Assembly (NCBI GenBank): GCA_023053575.1
Contig: JAKZAP010000008.1
Span: 7,024,715-7,088,714, forward strand
Reading direction: 5' to 3'
Length of the DNA: 64,000 nucleotides
Origin: Branchinecta lynchi
Lineage: Eukaryota; Arthropoda; Branchiopoda; Anostraca; Branchinectidae
This document shows, one piece after another, positions 1 through 11,379 of the stretch. Position 1 is the stretch's first letter. The number at the start of each line of letters is the position of its first letter. The position numbers and the translations under genes are program-made. The notes under the pieces are model-generated. The model had not been told where the DNA came from, searched no databases, and saw only the letters and a program-made list of their open reading frames with translations.

Positions 1-1038
1 AATATCCCCTCGATTGCTTATCGTTTTTTATCGAACCATGCCAGAGTAGGTTGCGTGTTTTCTACTCCCCCCCCCCCGCTCTCGCAAACACTGTAAACGA
101 TCTAATAAAGACTTTCGACTCTCGGCGACTTATTCCCTCGCTTATTCCCGTTAGAAACTTGCTTATTAGGGCTATACAGACATGCTCCACTCAACACAAT
201 AGTCCCGCGCCATTACGCGGCGTCACAATAAAGAATATAATTAACGACCGTCTCCTATTGGTGGGATCAGGAAATGAGCGTATCATAAAAATAATCGGGA
301 AAATTGCGACTGTGTGTCCGGACTTGGCGAATCGTCCAACTTGGAGGGGAAGTTAGCTGGAATTAGACATGAATTCCAGTATGATTAGTCATTCCCAAGC
401 GCGAGCGCACCAACCGGGTTTTCTTTCAGACAGGCAAAGTAGGCACAAATTAATTTACTGATAATAATATGTCGAGACTGTACTGGTGAAATTGATAAAG
501 TTTATGCCAGCAACAAGTATATGGGCCCTCTTCTTTTAAGGTACGTATTGGTGTCTGACGGGTTGCGTGTGTAACCCCGTGAATCTAGAAGTTAAAATAA
601 CATAACGAAGAGGAATTTAAAAAAAAGTTGCTTCAAAAAATTCTTGACGCGTGAGATTCGAGAGATTACATATTATATAACCTGGGCCAATACTAATGAT
701 TTGATGACCCGTATTCCATACTTTAAATTCTAAACCCCACTACACATTGATTTTTACTATTTCCACTTTTCGCCACTTTCAATGTGTATCGTGCTAGCGA
801 CAGTTGCTTACGAGAGTCTCAGCCGCAAGAGAAAATTATTATTTGTATTTTTGAGTGTTTTTGCTAGAAGTCAACGAGGTAGGAAGGCTTAACAGGCATA
901 GCCGTTAGTAGTTTGTTAAAAGCAGAAAGAACCAAGTTTATAGTATTTATCTATTCTAAAAGAGTGGATCGGAAACAGTAAATACTGCGAGGGTCCTTTA
1001 ACTTGTGATATAAGCTTGCAGTCGACACTATGTCTTAC
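1..1038 (-). other. Start of emx intron 2 (partial), no gene seen
   Basis: This stretch follows the exon 2 donor of the minus-strand emx gene. The donor GT is read from 1037-1038 in the context CAG|GTAAGA. I looked on the minus strand for the missing third exon, which should start with the Emx homeodomain residues from position 45 on (the WFQNRR block). I did not find it, so exon 3 lies outside the window. The part from about 715 to 1000 is a copy of dispersed repeat R6. The open frame at 51-356 on the plus strand resembles nothing I know. Confidence 0.7.
715..1000. repeat. Dispersed repeat R6, copy 1
   Basis: R6 copies share a block with 'gaagtcaacg', then 'gttaaaagcag', and end near 'gtaaatagtgcgagg'. 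Four copies are in the window: here, 2000-2290, 29105-29420 and 49810-50130. This one ends about 40 bases from the emx exon 2 donor. No open frame is shared between copies, so it looks like the remnant of a non-coding element. Confidence 0.6.
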
Positions 1039-1211
1039 CTGGGTTTCAGTCAGGTTGAGCGTTTGAGCTAGCTGCTTCCGCTCCGTCCCGACAACGTAGT
1101 GGTTTTTGTCAAAAGCTGATTCAAGCTTCAGTAACTGACTAGGGCTGAAGGCTGTTCGAACTCGTTTTGGTTTTCGAAATGGAGAGAGCAGGAAACTTGC
1201 CATCTCAGGTC
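1039..1211 (-). CDS. emx: emx exon 2: N-terminal 44 residues of the homeodomain
   Basis: This 173-bp internal exon encodes two bases of a split Gly codon and 57 full codons. The first 13 residues ([13 protein letters not shown]) match the linker in front of Emx homeodomains. The homeodomain then begins with [20 protein letters not shown] and runs to TETQ, residues 1-44. Framework positions R5, F8, L16 and F20 are all present, and [15 protein letters not shown] is typical of the Emx class rather than Not or Vax. The acceptor is TTGGAATTGCAG and the donor is CAG|GTAAGA. The cut falls between homeodomain residues 44 and 45, where Emx and several related genes carry a conserved intron. Emx proteins are nuclear transcription factors acting in head and anterior nervous-system patterning. 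The DNA-recognition helix, including Q50 and N51, must lie on exon 3, outside the window. Class assignment is firm. The exact orthologue (Emx versus a lineage duplicate) cannot be settled here. Confidence 0.93.
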
Positions 1212-1244
1212 CTGCAATTCCAAGCGCGTTATTAACAACTTGTA

Positions 1245-1262
1245 TAGATAGATAGATAGATA
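1245..1262. repeat. (TAGA)n microsatellite beside the emx exon 2 acceptor
   Basis: About four and a half GATA-type units lie roughly 30 bases upstream, in transcript sense, of the exon 2 splice acceptor, where a polypyrimidine tract would normally be. On the transcript strand it reads TATC repeats, which are moderately pyrimidine-rich. Confidence 0.9.
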
Positions 1263-1648
1263 CTTTAATTTTAGCCGTTAGGCCATACACAAAATCATAC
1301 ATTTTTAAACACTTCGAGAGAGCGATTATATAAACTCACATGTAAAACGCTTTAAACTCCCACCACCAATAACTATTTACATCTCTTTAACGCTTCTTTG
1401 ACAAAACCTGTAACTGCCATTATCGCTGACCGTGAAGATGACTTTAGGATACCAGGAAAGAGCAACCCATCTTCACCAAAAAATCTTACTCTCAAATCCG
1501 AGAGCCCCTTGCATCTTGACAGTAAATGAGACAGATTTTCCTCTTCCAAACCAGAACGCTAACCAAGGGGTCGCATGGAAGCTCACGACGTTTCACGTTG
1601 GTTCACGTTCTGGTTATTTAATGGACCCGCCGTGTCTATAATGTCAAT

Positions 1649-1984
1649 AGTTGCGTTTTTTAAGATACCATGGTATCTGTTACAACGGTAACTGGATCTG
1701 CGATTAGTCGTTTTTGCAGTTACCGTGGTATCTGATATACGGTTGCTCTGAAAATGACAATTGCCGAATTTGTGCTTTTTTTAGGTCATCCCGAAAGAAA
1801 AACTGATATTCAGTCACATCACTAAGTGCCAAACTTCTTTCCTGCCAATTTGACAAAAATTGATGAAATTGAGATGACTTTTTCAGATATCGCGATCAGT
1901 TACCACGGCCGGACGGACCACAGATACCACGATAACTGCGAAAACGACTTTAGACCGTGGTATCAGATACTATGCTGCATTCAT
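1649..1984. mobile_element. MITE with repeated TACCATGGTA palindromes, copy 1
   Basis: The left end reads AGTTGCGTTTTTT, followed by the perfect 14-bp palindrome GATACCATGGTATC. Variants of TACCRTGGTA recur in both orientations through the element. The right part (about 1900-1984) is the inverse of the sequence at 35414-35560, so the two are copies of one family. The far right terminus is missing here. No protein is encoded. Confidence 0.6.
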
Positions 1985-1999
1985 TAATTCCTAAGCCCG

Positions 2000-2290
2000 T
2001 AGACAGAAATTTTACATGTTACATTCTGAACCCCTAACGATACATCACTAATCTTCACGATTCAGTATTTTCCATGCGCATTATCCTCCTCACGAGTGTT
2101 CGCGTAACTTGCTATTGATGGGTGAAACTGGTCATTCTGAATTTTTGCCGAGTTCTTGTTAGAAGTCGATGGACCTTAGTAAACGTTCAGACAGGGCCTA
2201 GGGCTTTCAAACAGGGCCTAGTTTTACAGTATACAAATAGTTTCGAATAGTGGAACATAAACAGTAAATAGTGCGAGGTGTGCCTAAATT
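2000..2290. repeat. Dispersed repeat R6, copy 2
   Basis: It shares with copy 1 the order 'tcactaatcttcac', 'agaagtcgatgg', 'acaaatagttt' and a closing 'gtaaatagtgcgagg'. It is strongly diverged. Confidence 0.55.
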
Positions 2291-2552
2291 TAAAACAATT
2301 GATGGTTTGCTTTGTTTTATTTGTAAAAACGAAAAGAAATCAGCAGATGAATCCCGGAACTGCCAACATGCCAAAGGCTTTAAATGGCCAGTTCAGGAAC
2401 TCAAACGAATTAATACCTCTAGAGAAGACAAATTTCATCTCTTACAAAAATCGCTTGTGAGTTATGACAACCCTATCCGCGTCAGACGCGACAATAAATC
2501 CATATTAAAAAGAGAACAAGAAAACAAAATAAATAACACTAACTTTTAAGAA

Positions 2553-2903
2553 TCAAGAAGATGTTTTTTTCATTTTTTTCTGGAAAGCCCTCAAAGACAC
2601 TGATTCTTTTACAGAGCACGGCAACACGTTCCATATTTCTACGCCAACATGTCGTAACGAAAGAGCTCCTCGATGAGTATGGCGTATTTCTGACAGGAGT
2701 ATATTTCTCTCAGAAGAAGTAGGTGGGTATGAATGGTACTCCGAGGTCACATGACACATATGTAGTTCTCTTATTCCTAACGTTGCTAATGAATTAATAC
2801 ATGAATAAACTAAAGTTGCTACCTGAAACTTTGACATTTTGTAAACATTCAAAACGTTAGCAAGACGAAATGATTCAATTTGATAAATATATACATCGAT
2901 CAC
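2553..2903 (-). pseudogene. Non-LTR retrotransposon ORF2 C-terminal remnant
   Basis: The 116-codon open frame ends in the pattern seen at the C terminus of many LINE reverse-transcriptase polyproteins: a TR-like block, then G-x-x-x-WN-x-LP (GVEIWNVLP), then residues of the type S-L-x-x-F-x-K-K-x-K before the stop. The polymerase core (YADD) is absent, so the copy is 5' truncated, as is usual for LINEs. It lies in emx intron 1 on the same strand as the gene. Clade (CR1, L2 or Jockey-like) cannot be decided from this fragment. A similar tail occurs at 16150-16383. Confidence 0.6.
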
Positions 2904-3028
2904 TGTGGGCCGGATGGGATATTTTCATTATTGTTTGTGCTTTCCAGTCATGAGTGACGAGAGCATAACATCTTGACGAACTGGTGGGAGTCTGCATTCA
3001 CATTCTAGAAAACCAGCACTTCCACGTT

Positions 3029-3323
3029 AGTTGCGTTTTCGATCGAAGTTTGAAGTTACCTTCAACCTCAAAGGTCTCTGCTTAAATACCGTTTTTGGTC
3101 GCCGGTCACAGTTCCTTCGTCCTTCAAACTCTGACCGTCGAACTTCGTGCGCTAGCAAGTTCGAAGTTTGCTTGAATCGTCGAAGAAACGTCGACCTGGC
3201 AAGGATCGCCGGAGTCGTAAAAACACTAATTAAGCAAACGGTGAACTTCGACGGCGTTCAAAAACGGAAATTAAGCAACCGGCTAAGCGAACGGCGAACA
3301 AAACTTCGATCAAAAACGCAACT
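3029..3323. mobile_element. MITE with AGTTGCG terminal inverted repeats
   Basis: The left end AGTTGCGTTTTCGATCGAAG is matched by the inverse of the right end over about 23 bases with one mismatch. The trinucleotide GTT flanks both sides, a possible 3-bp target duplication. The 101-codon frame at 3031-3336 spans the whole element and its ends, so it is not treated as a gene. Confidence 0.7.
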
Positions 3324-3688
3324 GTTGTCTCTTTAATCCATCCCTGAGCGAGAAGATTGCTGAAAGAGTGAAGAGCTGTTTTTGTGCAGTGTTCAATGTG
3401 GATAATGCAGTTTTCCTCGAATAATAACCATAATTATTTATTTACTACCCACAAATTCGAGAGGGAAAATAAATTTAGTACAATAAAGAAAAAGAAAGGA
3501 AGAAAAAAACCCAAAATAACTCTAGATTAGAAATGCACTAGCACATAAACAGGGGGTGGCACATAAACAGGATGGCACATAAACAGGGGTTGGTGGGGTC
3601 GAAACCGAGAGTACGCTGATCCCGACAGATTCCTGTGTAGCATTAGTTTTTTCTCCGAAACATCTGCAACACCGAACTTACGAATAAT

Positions 3689-4183
3689 AGTTGCGTATTT
3701 GTTCGACTTTTCACTCGCCTTTTCGACGGCTTTTTACTTTTTTTTGTGTTTTCGTAAAATGGTCATAAGTACTATTTGACAATTTCCTGTTTTTGTCAAA
3801 AAGGCAAACGCCGACTTTCGCCTTTTCCCTCGGCTTTTTGCAAAAAGGCAAACTTGGTAGGTGACCAAGTTACGCTCTCCTTTTGGCTTTTTGCCTCGCT
3901 ACTTTAGCCAGTTTATCCCAAAATCCAAGAAAAGAGGAATTTGATTCAAAGTGAAAATCAGTATTTCGAGACTGTCTCGGATTTTAAAGATGAAAAATTT
4001 GAAGTGCAAGTAAAATACAAATAAAATGGCATTTGTCAAAATAGTGTTTGCATCCGAGAAAAGTGAAAAGTCCTTAGTAGTAACGGCAACTTGCGAAAAC
4101 ACGAGAATGTTCAAAAAAGGCCTGAAAACGATAAAAAGACAAAGCTGAAAGGGGAAAGGCAAAAGCCGAACAAAAACGCAACT
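3689..4183. mobile_element. Second MITE with AGTTGCG terminal inverted repeats
   Basis: The ends AGTTGCGTATTTGTTCG and (inverted) AGTTGCGTTTTTGTTCGGC pair. The interior differs from the element at 3029-3323, so this is a related but distinct family. Flanking trinucleotides (AAT and AAA) are not identical. The interior holds 'aaaggcaaacg' motifs repeated in direct and inverted orientation. Confidence 0.6.
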
Positions 4184-5050
4184 AAAAACTCTATTCCGAT
4201 GCCAAGGGGGGGGGGGAGTTAAAGGAGGAATTAAAACTACGAAGATAACTGTTTCTGAGAGGAAAGGTCTTACTTCTTCAGAAGATGATATAGTCTAGAA
4301 ATATAGAAGATAGACTGGTCACAAAAAGTTGAGTAGAGCCGACCGAGAGCTCGTCTATTACACTGCCCACGGTTAGCAACAGTTTTTGAGAAACCAAATA
4401 GTATTTTTTCTTTACATCAAGGACAGTTTGTTGCCGTAGAGACGATAGGGAATTAGTGAAAGTGATTAGTTTTTTTTCTAGCGTACTAAGGTTGTTTGAG
4501 TTCTGTTTAAAATCCTGGTAAGTTTTTTGGAGATTTCTTGTAATTGTGGGTTAAAAAGAAATATTGGTGTATTTTCAAAGACAGCGGCGTATTTCTTGAA
4601 TCACGATCTGGCAACACTAACAGTGATGCCCAACCACCTGAAAGAAGTAGCAAGGGGGATAGTAAAATGTTTACACACAAGGGAGGACTGAGAAGAAGAT
4701 GCCAAATTTTCAAATACTTTCGTTTAACTTCACTTCCGACTGCGATAATGTTAAACCACTACTCGCATCTATATTACTGATTGATTATGCGTCCCTAATC
4801 GATCTATTCTCATTCCCGAAATTCCGAACTTCCTATGTAACATTGTCCACGCTAATGCCCGCTAGACTAATTCTTGTATTTTCATGTTCGGCTCTTTTCG
4901 AGCCAGATCAGGCTTCCTCGTGTCACTTCCACGGAGCTTAGCAATACCGGTTATGCAAGTTTCTCCGTATTTTTCCTCAAAACCAAGGAGGAGGTCTGAG
5001 GCTCAAAACAGCCGAGACGGTTTGTAATCTTTGGGAAAAGACTCTTTCGT
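4184..5050. other. No gene recognised
   Basis: I see only short unremarkable open frames (4507-4713, 4544-4780, 4699-4941) with no recognisable domain, and a G10 homopolymer near 4207. Nothing here has a partner elsewhere in the window that I could detect. Confidence 0.5.
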
Positions 5051-6167
5051 GGGATCCCAAAACGTAAGTGGAGGGACCTCTGACATCGCAAAAGTTGTCC
5101 GTCTGTCAGTCCGTCTGTGAGCACGATATCTCTCGAAGGGAATGAGACGTTTTGATGAAAGCTGGGGCGAGGATTCTGTGGGTAAGACCCAGGTCGAGTT
5201 CGTATATGGGCTCTGTAGCTTGACATTTAAGGGTGGCGGAGGGGGTTCAAATTAAGGGATGAACAAAATATTTTTAAAAGCTAATGAGATAGTCAATTTC
5301 GGGGTAAGAAGACATGCTAAACACGACTATGAAAAACCATTTTCTCGCTGAACGAGCAGTTCGCCCGGAATCAGGCCAAAACCGGAAAGTTTGTTGAAAG
5401 TAAAAGTTTTATTTGAAGTTGATTAGATGTTCGATTCAGGGGTAAGAAGACATGCTTAACCCAAATATCAAAATAATTTCCTCGCCGGACAAGTAGTACA
5501 TCCGGAATCCGCCCCAAACCGGAAAATTTGTTAAAAGTAAAAGTTTCGACTAAGTTGATTAGATGTTCGATTGGGGTTGAAGAAGACATGCTGAATTCGT
5601 ATATGACAATAATTTTCTACCCGGACATATAGTTCGCCCGGAATCCGGCTGAAACCGGAAAATTTGTTATAAGTAATAGTTTTATCTGAAGTTGATGAGA
5701 GGTTCAGTATCGGGGTAAGGAGATCCGCTGGATCCATTTTTTTTGCCGGTGAAGTAGTTTGCCCGGAATCTGGCCACAACTGGAAATTTGGCAGAAGTAA
5801 GGCAGGAAGAATACATTTTTCCACAAGTTGGTTTTTCCAATTTGAGCAGCTTTGAGCCTGAAGAGGACTTTGCCAAGAAGGGAAGAAGTATAGCTCTAAA
5901 AAAATTCAGCTGAAGTATCAGTTTCGCATTGTCAAATAAGGCAGGAAGTTTTGATTAATTTCATCAAAGTAGATATGAAGAATAGGGGTTAACACACATG
6001 CTGAATCCATAATTGAACTTGGTTTTCTCAGATGATTAGCCATATTAAAGAGATGATTTTTCATATTACAAATTTTTAAGGAGTATGGCGAAGACCGGAT
6101 ATCTACAAGACCAAATTGTCTAGATCAAAAATAAATTCCTGTGATCCCATCGAAACCTTTGGTTTTG
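5051..6167 (+). mobile_element. F2 Helentron-like element, copy A
   Basis: The 5' end is GGGATCCCAAAACGTAAG. Close to the 3' end GGGATCCCA (here GTGATCCCA) appears again in inverse sense, followed by CGAAACCTTTGG and the end TTTTG before host T. The middle is a degenerate tandem array of units of about 115-140 bp carrying 'gccggacaagtagttcgcccggaatccgg'-type sequence. A diverged copy of the unit seen at 61501-61663 lies at about 5838-5940. No protein is encoded, so mobilisation would have needed an autonomous partner. Confidence 0.65.
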
Positions 6168-6238
6168 TTTTTCAAAGGAGTCACGTATATTGTAAGATTG
6201 GAACAGAAACCGTAGCCTATCTGAACAGTAGTATCCAG

Positions 6239-6537
6239 CAGGGGCGTCACGACTGGGGGGGGACGCCACCCCCTAAAGCTGTCGGCCAGTCGGTAAAAAA
6301 TAACCGAGTCGGCGCGAAGCGCCGCGATTTTTCGTCAAAACAGTTGATTTTTTCACGAAAACAGTCGGTTTTTCTGAAAATTTGTCGGTTTTTCTGAAAA
6401 TCAGTAATTTTTTTCAAAACTCTCGTTTTCGTTATTGAAAACAGTCGGTTTTTCTGCAGAACCAGTCGGTAAAGATTACCAACCAGTCGGTAAATGCCTC
6501 GTCCCCCTCCCAAACATTTTGGCTAGTGACGCCTCTG
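6239..6537. mobile_element. hAT-type MITE with perfect 8-bp target duplication
   Basis: The termini CAGGGGCGTCAC and (inverted) CAGAGGCGTCAC are typical in shape for hAT elements. The 8-bp direct repeat GTATCCAG flanks it exactly (6231-6238 and 6538-6545). The interior repeats variants of 'aacagtcggtttttctgaaaa' and has a GGCGCGAAGCGCC hairpin. It is 299 bp long with no coding capacity. Relatives are at 35594-35890 and 12577-12930. Confidence 0.9.
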
Positions 6538-6545
6538 GTATCCAG

Positions 6546-8010
6546 TCTTGCTGTAGTGTAGTAGCATGCAGTGGAACCAATTACTGCTGCATACTACTAA
6601 AGCTTACAAAAACAGACATAGAATTATCGACAATGTGTCATAGGGCGAAGGGGAGAGCTAGACTCGCTGCCAAAGAGTGTGTTATATTTTCGCTACTTTC
6701 GAGTCTGGACTTGAATTTAATTATGACGAATTTAGCTGCCCATTAGAGCCGTACCCCTTAAGTGGAGTGCTCCCTCCATTTCGGGCGTCGCAAGCTTGAA
6801 CACAAAGCGAGAAACACGATGTTGATGACTTTCTTTTAGGCAGAAGAAGCTGACTGACAAGGTATCGTCTGTTGGGGAAAAAGGGAAAACATGGAGACGT
6901 AATGATATATGATTGTGTACAGAAACACCTTCTTAATTAAAGATGATGGCATAGCTGATAGAGCTAATGGGGCAAGTTTTTGTGGAAATTTGCACGGAAG
7001 AGCGAGTCACTGAATCTGGATTCCAATGCAATGAGCAAAAAATTGAGTTGATCACACGATTTTAATGCGTAACCTGATAGTTCGATATAGTTAGATAGCG
7101 CCAGATTTTTATCTCACTTATTTCAACTTCGTACCCATGACGGAAGGTATAAAAAAGGCTGAGAAGTGTTCCTGGGGTAGTCAATCTCCCTGAAAACAAA
7201 TATTGCTGTTCGGACATTTCCGAGATATGGGCTAAGAGCGATAAATTTAGCCTATAGCAGCCTGTCATAACTCAAGAAACAGATTTTTCAAATCACATGT
7301 TGTATTACATCATTCGAAAGAGCAGATCGAGTACTACAAGAACATGATTGCTAATTTAAAATAAAATAAGAAAAATGTTTTATCTCTATTTCCAACATTT
7401 TCCAAATAATGGTTATAAATATGGCACAAATTGCGAAGAAAGGCCCAAAATTCGATTTTACAATGTAATGAAATTTTATCTTATAAAAACTGAAGCCCAT
7501 TTGTTTTCGAGGGATTTTAGCTGAAATCCACTATTCTATTTTTAATTTTAGGGGCCAGCAGTTTTTTGTATGAGGTAGCCCTGTCTATAAAATGAGCCTC
7601 TATTGACAAGAGGTCCTGTGAATTTTTAGCTCGATTATTGTTTACCTCAAAGGAAGAGTTACCTAGGATTTCTTAACTGTGCATCACCATCCTTTGAAGT
7701 GAAGTTAGACATGTAAATTGGTTATAAAAGAGAATAAAAATGTTTTTGCTCTTAGAATAACTGTGACACAAATTATTTCGAGGAGATCACATTTATTTAT
7801 ATTATATTTGTGTATATCACATTAAATATTCTTTGAGCCCAAGCTGACTTTGAAACATATATTCAAATAATGTTTACAACGGATATACGTCAGCTACGAT
7901 TTTAAATCGTAGCTATATCACATTATATTTTTTTTTTCTTTCCTTTATATATATACTTATATTTTTTCATATTTTTGGATTTTCCTCGCTTGTGAAATGT
8001 ATGTTAAAGT
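6546..8010. other. AT-rich stretch, no gene recognised
   Basis: Only short open frames without recognisable features occur here. The region 7740-7990 is markedly AT-rich. A short perfect hairpin, with arms AGCTACGATTT around one base, sits at 7892-7914. Confidence 0.5.
7892..7914. repeat. Short perfect palindrome
   Basis: Two 11-base arms, AGCTACGATTT and its exact complement, are separated by a single T. It lies in an AT-rich stretch. It may be a remnant of a small foldback element. Confidence 0.7.
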
Positions 8011-8682
8011 TCAATGGGCACATCAAACTACCCCAATCCCACTCTGTAACAACCTAGGAACAATGCTTACCCCCTAGATCAGCAGCTTTTTCAACATTTT
8101 CCCCTCTGTTATATTTCAAAGCGTAATTTTTTAGGATGGTATATGCTCAACTTACTAGCTTGGACAAAGATAAAACTGATGTTTCTTATAATACTTAGTA
8201 GGTCTTTATTTTATGCATAAATCAGCTTGTATAATTCAGATTTGCATAGATTATTTGTTTTTGAATGATTTTTTTACCTATGTTATTTTTTATAAGCTTA
8301 TTGCATATTCTGATACATTCTATAAAGCAAGCTAATGAAGCTTCAAAAAACTATTCATCAAAGAAAAACGTTGAATAGGCACTTTAAGCCATGGAACTTC
8401 TGATGAAACACTAGAACAATCAGGTAAACTGCATCTGCGGATTGACTTTGGTGATGTCTCAAATATATCCTTTTCTATCAAGCATTGCTGGAAGTTTTTG
8501 AATTTCCTGCCACCATATCCCAGCTCCTAAGATTTGGACAGCCGAAATGCCAGAGAGGTAAAGACAAGGGATAACAAGAAAACGGCCGATTTTCGTAGCG
8601 ACTTCTAAAGGAAGTAGGAAGTGTTTATTTGTGAACCATTTAATACAAAGTAAAGCATTATAAGTGTCCATTGTGCTTTAAG
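8011..8682. repeat. Dispersed repeat R5, copy 1
   Basis: The copy starts at 'tcaatgggcacatcaaacta' and ends near 'gctttaag'. It is closely matched by 50221-50892 and, for its first 390 bases, by 63610-64000. The complement of its last third has a 70-codon frame (8459-8671, minus) that contains a stop in the second copy, so there is no sign of a maintained protein. The element type is unknown. Confidence 0.8.
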
Positions 8683-9993
8683 GAGAAAATCAGATCTCGA
8701 CATTTCGAGAATGGATTGAATTTTGTTATCAGCCTACAAATCAAGTTCATTTTTTGTCGAAGTTGTATCTGAAGTTCCCTTTTTTTAATATTTCAGCTGA
8801 TTTGAAAATTAATTAGACAACCAAAGCTTCAGTTTCTAATGATTTACAGTTACGACATTGTCGGAACATTTTTCGAGTAAAAACAAAATGAGCATCGGTT
8901 GTTGTTAATATTAGTATTAAGCCACACAAAGTATCGCAGAACCGTCAATAACAAAGACAACAAACATAGTTTTAGTTTAAGTTGCTCGGGGATTTGTGGG
9001 CTGCAGTTTTTAATGTGCGAAAAAATTGTTGCCCTAAAAAGTCAGATATCTTTTACAATTTTAAATTGCACTTATTTAGAATATATGCTAAACAGAAAAC
9101 AAGTCCTTTTCTTGCCTCAAGGTAAAAATAATTTTCTTGCAGGATTCGATCTCTTGAAAAAAAAAAATCTGGAATCATTGCAGGGAGTCACAGAACCTGA
9201 CGTCCTTTAATTTAACCTAACGTCGTTGTACTTATTAAGGCATGTCTTCAATCTAGCATGTTTTGCACTTGATGAGCGATGACTGCGAGAAAATGTGAAA
9301 AAGGAAAATAATAATTAAATGCCAGCCACTACGGAAACGAAGTGAGATTTTGGTATATGTACTGTGCAAATAGTTGTTTTTGCATTTATGATAAATCTGT
9401 TTTGAAAGGAGACGTGCTAAACAACGTTCTCGGTGAATTTAAGTTGCCACGCAAAAAAACATTAATGGGAGAGGGAGAAAGTCCCACTGCGTAATCTATG
9501 AGAATGTTAATTTTATGCCGGCTTTCATACCGACCGAGCTACCCCCCCCCCCCCCCCCCCCCCCCCCCTCCCCACACACACACATAGACACAAACGAAGC
9601 AGCATACGAGGCAACGAAAATCAGAAAATGGTGGACATTTTACATAGATTAACAGTGTACTATTTTTGTCGAATCTGGTTCAGATTTTCTTCCCGTCTTC
9701 GCTGAGTATGCTATTGTAATGTTGACTGTCTCGTACTACTCGCATATTGGGCCTAGGAATCTTGGCTCATACAAATGGGAAAATATGGAAAGCTGAGTCG
9801 GAAGATGGTGCTGCTCCCCTTTTTGATGAACGGTTTGCCCCGAATCCGGCAAATTTTCTCTAAACTACTTTTGTGTCGCGAATAAGGAATTCTAAGTCTA
9901 AAAACAAAACAAAAAAACAGCCTCTCGAGGCTTGGGAGCAATTAGTGAACGCATCATCACTGCTTCTTCCCTTATTCCTTAAATGGCCATGAC
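8683..9993. other. No gene recognised; long C-tract
   Basis: Short open frames (8899-9210, 9753-9941) show no recognisable domain. A run of about 28 C followed by a short CA repeat sits at 9541-9590. Confidence 0.5.
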
Positions 9994-10120
9994 CTAATGA
10001 TCGTCTTGGGCGATCGTACACTCTTGTGACCAGCTGACTGCTGGACTCGGAAACTTTTGAATCACTATAGTTAGCGTAATCCTATCACCACCAGAAATCC
10101 GCAATGCTGCGAACAGACGA

Positions 10121-10370
10121 TCAGGGTTTCCCAAGTGTATATTCTGCACTTTCATCGTCAAGTAAAAAAATCTCAACATTTCCATATGGAATGGACGACT
10201 CTGCCGAAAATTCGGGCAGTAATTCTAGTCCGCTACATAGCATCCAACCCTGATCTTCAGTCCAAGGCTGTTGATCAATAGATAAACCTTTTGCTAGAGC
10301 CACCGGTAGCAGTGTTCCACCACCACCGCGTTTTCCGCCACCTTTTAATTCAAGTAGCGCAGGTAGCCTG
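10121..10370 (-). pseudogene. Possible coding remnant, unrecognised
   Basis: The minus-strand frame is open for about 80 codons and reads like real protein: a Gly-rich stretch (GGGKRGGGGT), then LLPVALAKG, then an acidic C-terminal half ending in LGKP. It has no ATG near its open 5' end. The Gly-rich part overlaps an arm of the inverted repeat at 10308-11318, so it may belong to a transposon rather than a host exon. I do not recognise the family. Confidence 0.25.
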
Positions 10371-11318
10371 TGCAGGTAGTTTCAGATTTGAATCTTTAAA
10401 TGTGAAAAGGGTGTTTATCGCCAACTAGATCAATTCAAACACAGTCAAATCTTGTCAGACCTAATATTCTGATGGAGTTTCGAGGGCCAACCCGATTAAA
10501 GCGGGCCACAAAAAAATGGTATTTCTACAACATACACAATGCTAACCATCCCTACTGTCACTATGAATGTTTAAAACCACTAAAACACCGTAAAACAATG
10601 AGCAAATTAAAAAAAACCCACCAAATTTCCTATGTTTGAAATAACTCCGTCTGGACTAAATCTCAGCCGATTATCCCGACAGCTGTTATGGCACGTAGGG
10701 AGCGAAGGGTCAAAATAATAATTTCCATCTAATGCTCCAACTGTTTATTACAAATACAAATAAATAAAAAAACTAAGACCAGTGTGGTACCTCTGAAGAC
10801 ATACAAAAATTATCAATTAGGTCTTATAATTCTTTGCTAATCAATCCTGGAAAATCTCGTCATCTAGAAAAGAAGACTTTCGGCGTGCTCGAGCCGAAAC
10901 AGCAACCAGGCAAAAGCGTTCAGTTCAAAATAATACTGTGGCATGCGATAACTAAGAAAAGGTAAACGGAATGTTTGGATTAGGACTTTAAGTGTCACGG
11001 CTACTGGACTTTAAAATTACGTATCAAGAAGGAAATTCTTCAAGAGAAGTATTTCTGCGGGCGATTGCTCACCTTTTGAAATTTGAATAGTTTGGGGGCC
11101 TTATTGAGTTTTTGAAGATGTACATTTTCTTTGACTGGAGTTGACATAAATAATTATTTGAAACATTAAGCTCAGTCTTCGTATTAGCTACTATTACCGT
11201 AGAGTTAGCGTTGGTGGCAGCTCTACGCATTTAAGGATTTAGATCTGGAATTCCGTGAACCAGCTACCTGCACTACCTGCACTAATGAGTTGGCGGAATA
11301 CACTCGGCGGCGATGGAC
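10308..11318. repeat. Pair of degenerate inverted arms about 0.9 kb apart
   Basis: The stretch 10308-10379, ending GCAGGTAGCCTGTGCAGGTA, is echoed in inverse orientation at 11264-11318 (CTACCTGCACTACCTGCACT, then a GGCGG-rich part). The arms carry several mismatches and a 3-base offset. No clear target duplication was found. It may be an old TIR element. Confidence 0.4.
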
Positions 11319-11379
11319 CTAACAAAATATTTGACCCTTTCGTCTGACCCAACTAATCCTCTTTATGATGCAAGATTTC

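Noticed and set aside
916..1038. Continuation of the homeobox frame past TETQ
   Set aside because: After TETQ the frame leaves the homeodomain sequence abruptly at a GTAAGA donor. The following residues are intronic.
3031..3336. Basic 101-codon frame
   Set aside because: It spans a MITE including both terminal inverted repeats, and its reading is a consequence of that repeat.
5230..5260. tRNA B-box-like GGGTTCAAATT in F2 copies
   Set aside because: It recurs as part of the F2 consensus and no A-box or foldable tRNA precedes it.
8459..8671. 70-codon frame in repeat R5 as a conserved gene
   Set aside because: The second copy has an in-frame stop, and most differences between copies change the amino acid.
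10440..10480. Pogo/Tigger-like transposon end (CAGTCAAATCTTGTC)
   Set aside because: No matching inverted end or TA duplication was found nearby.
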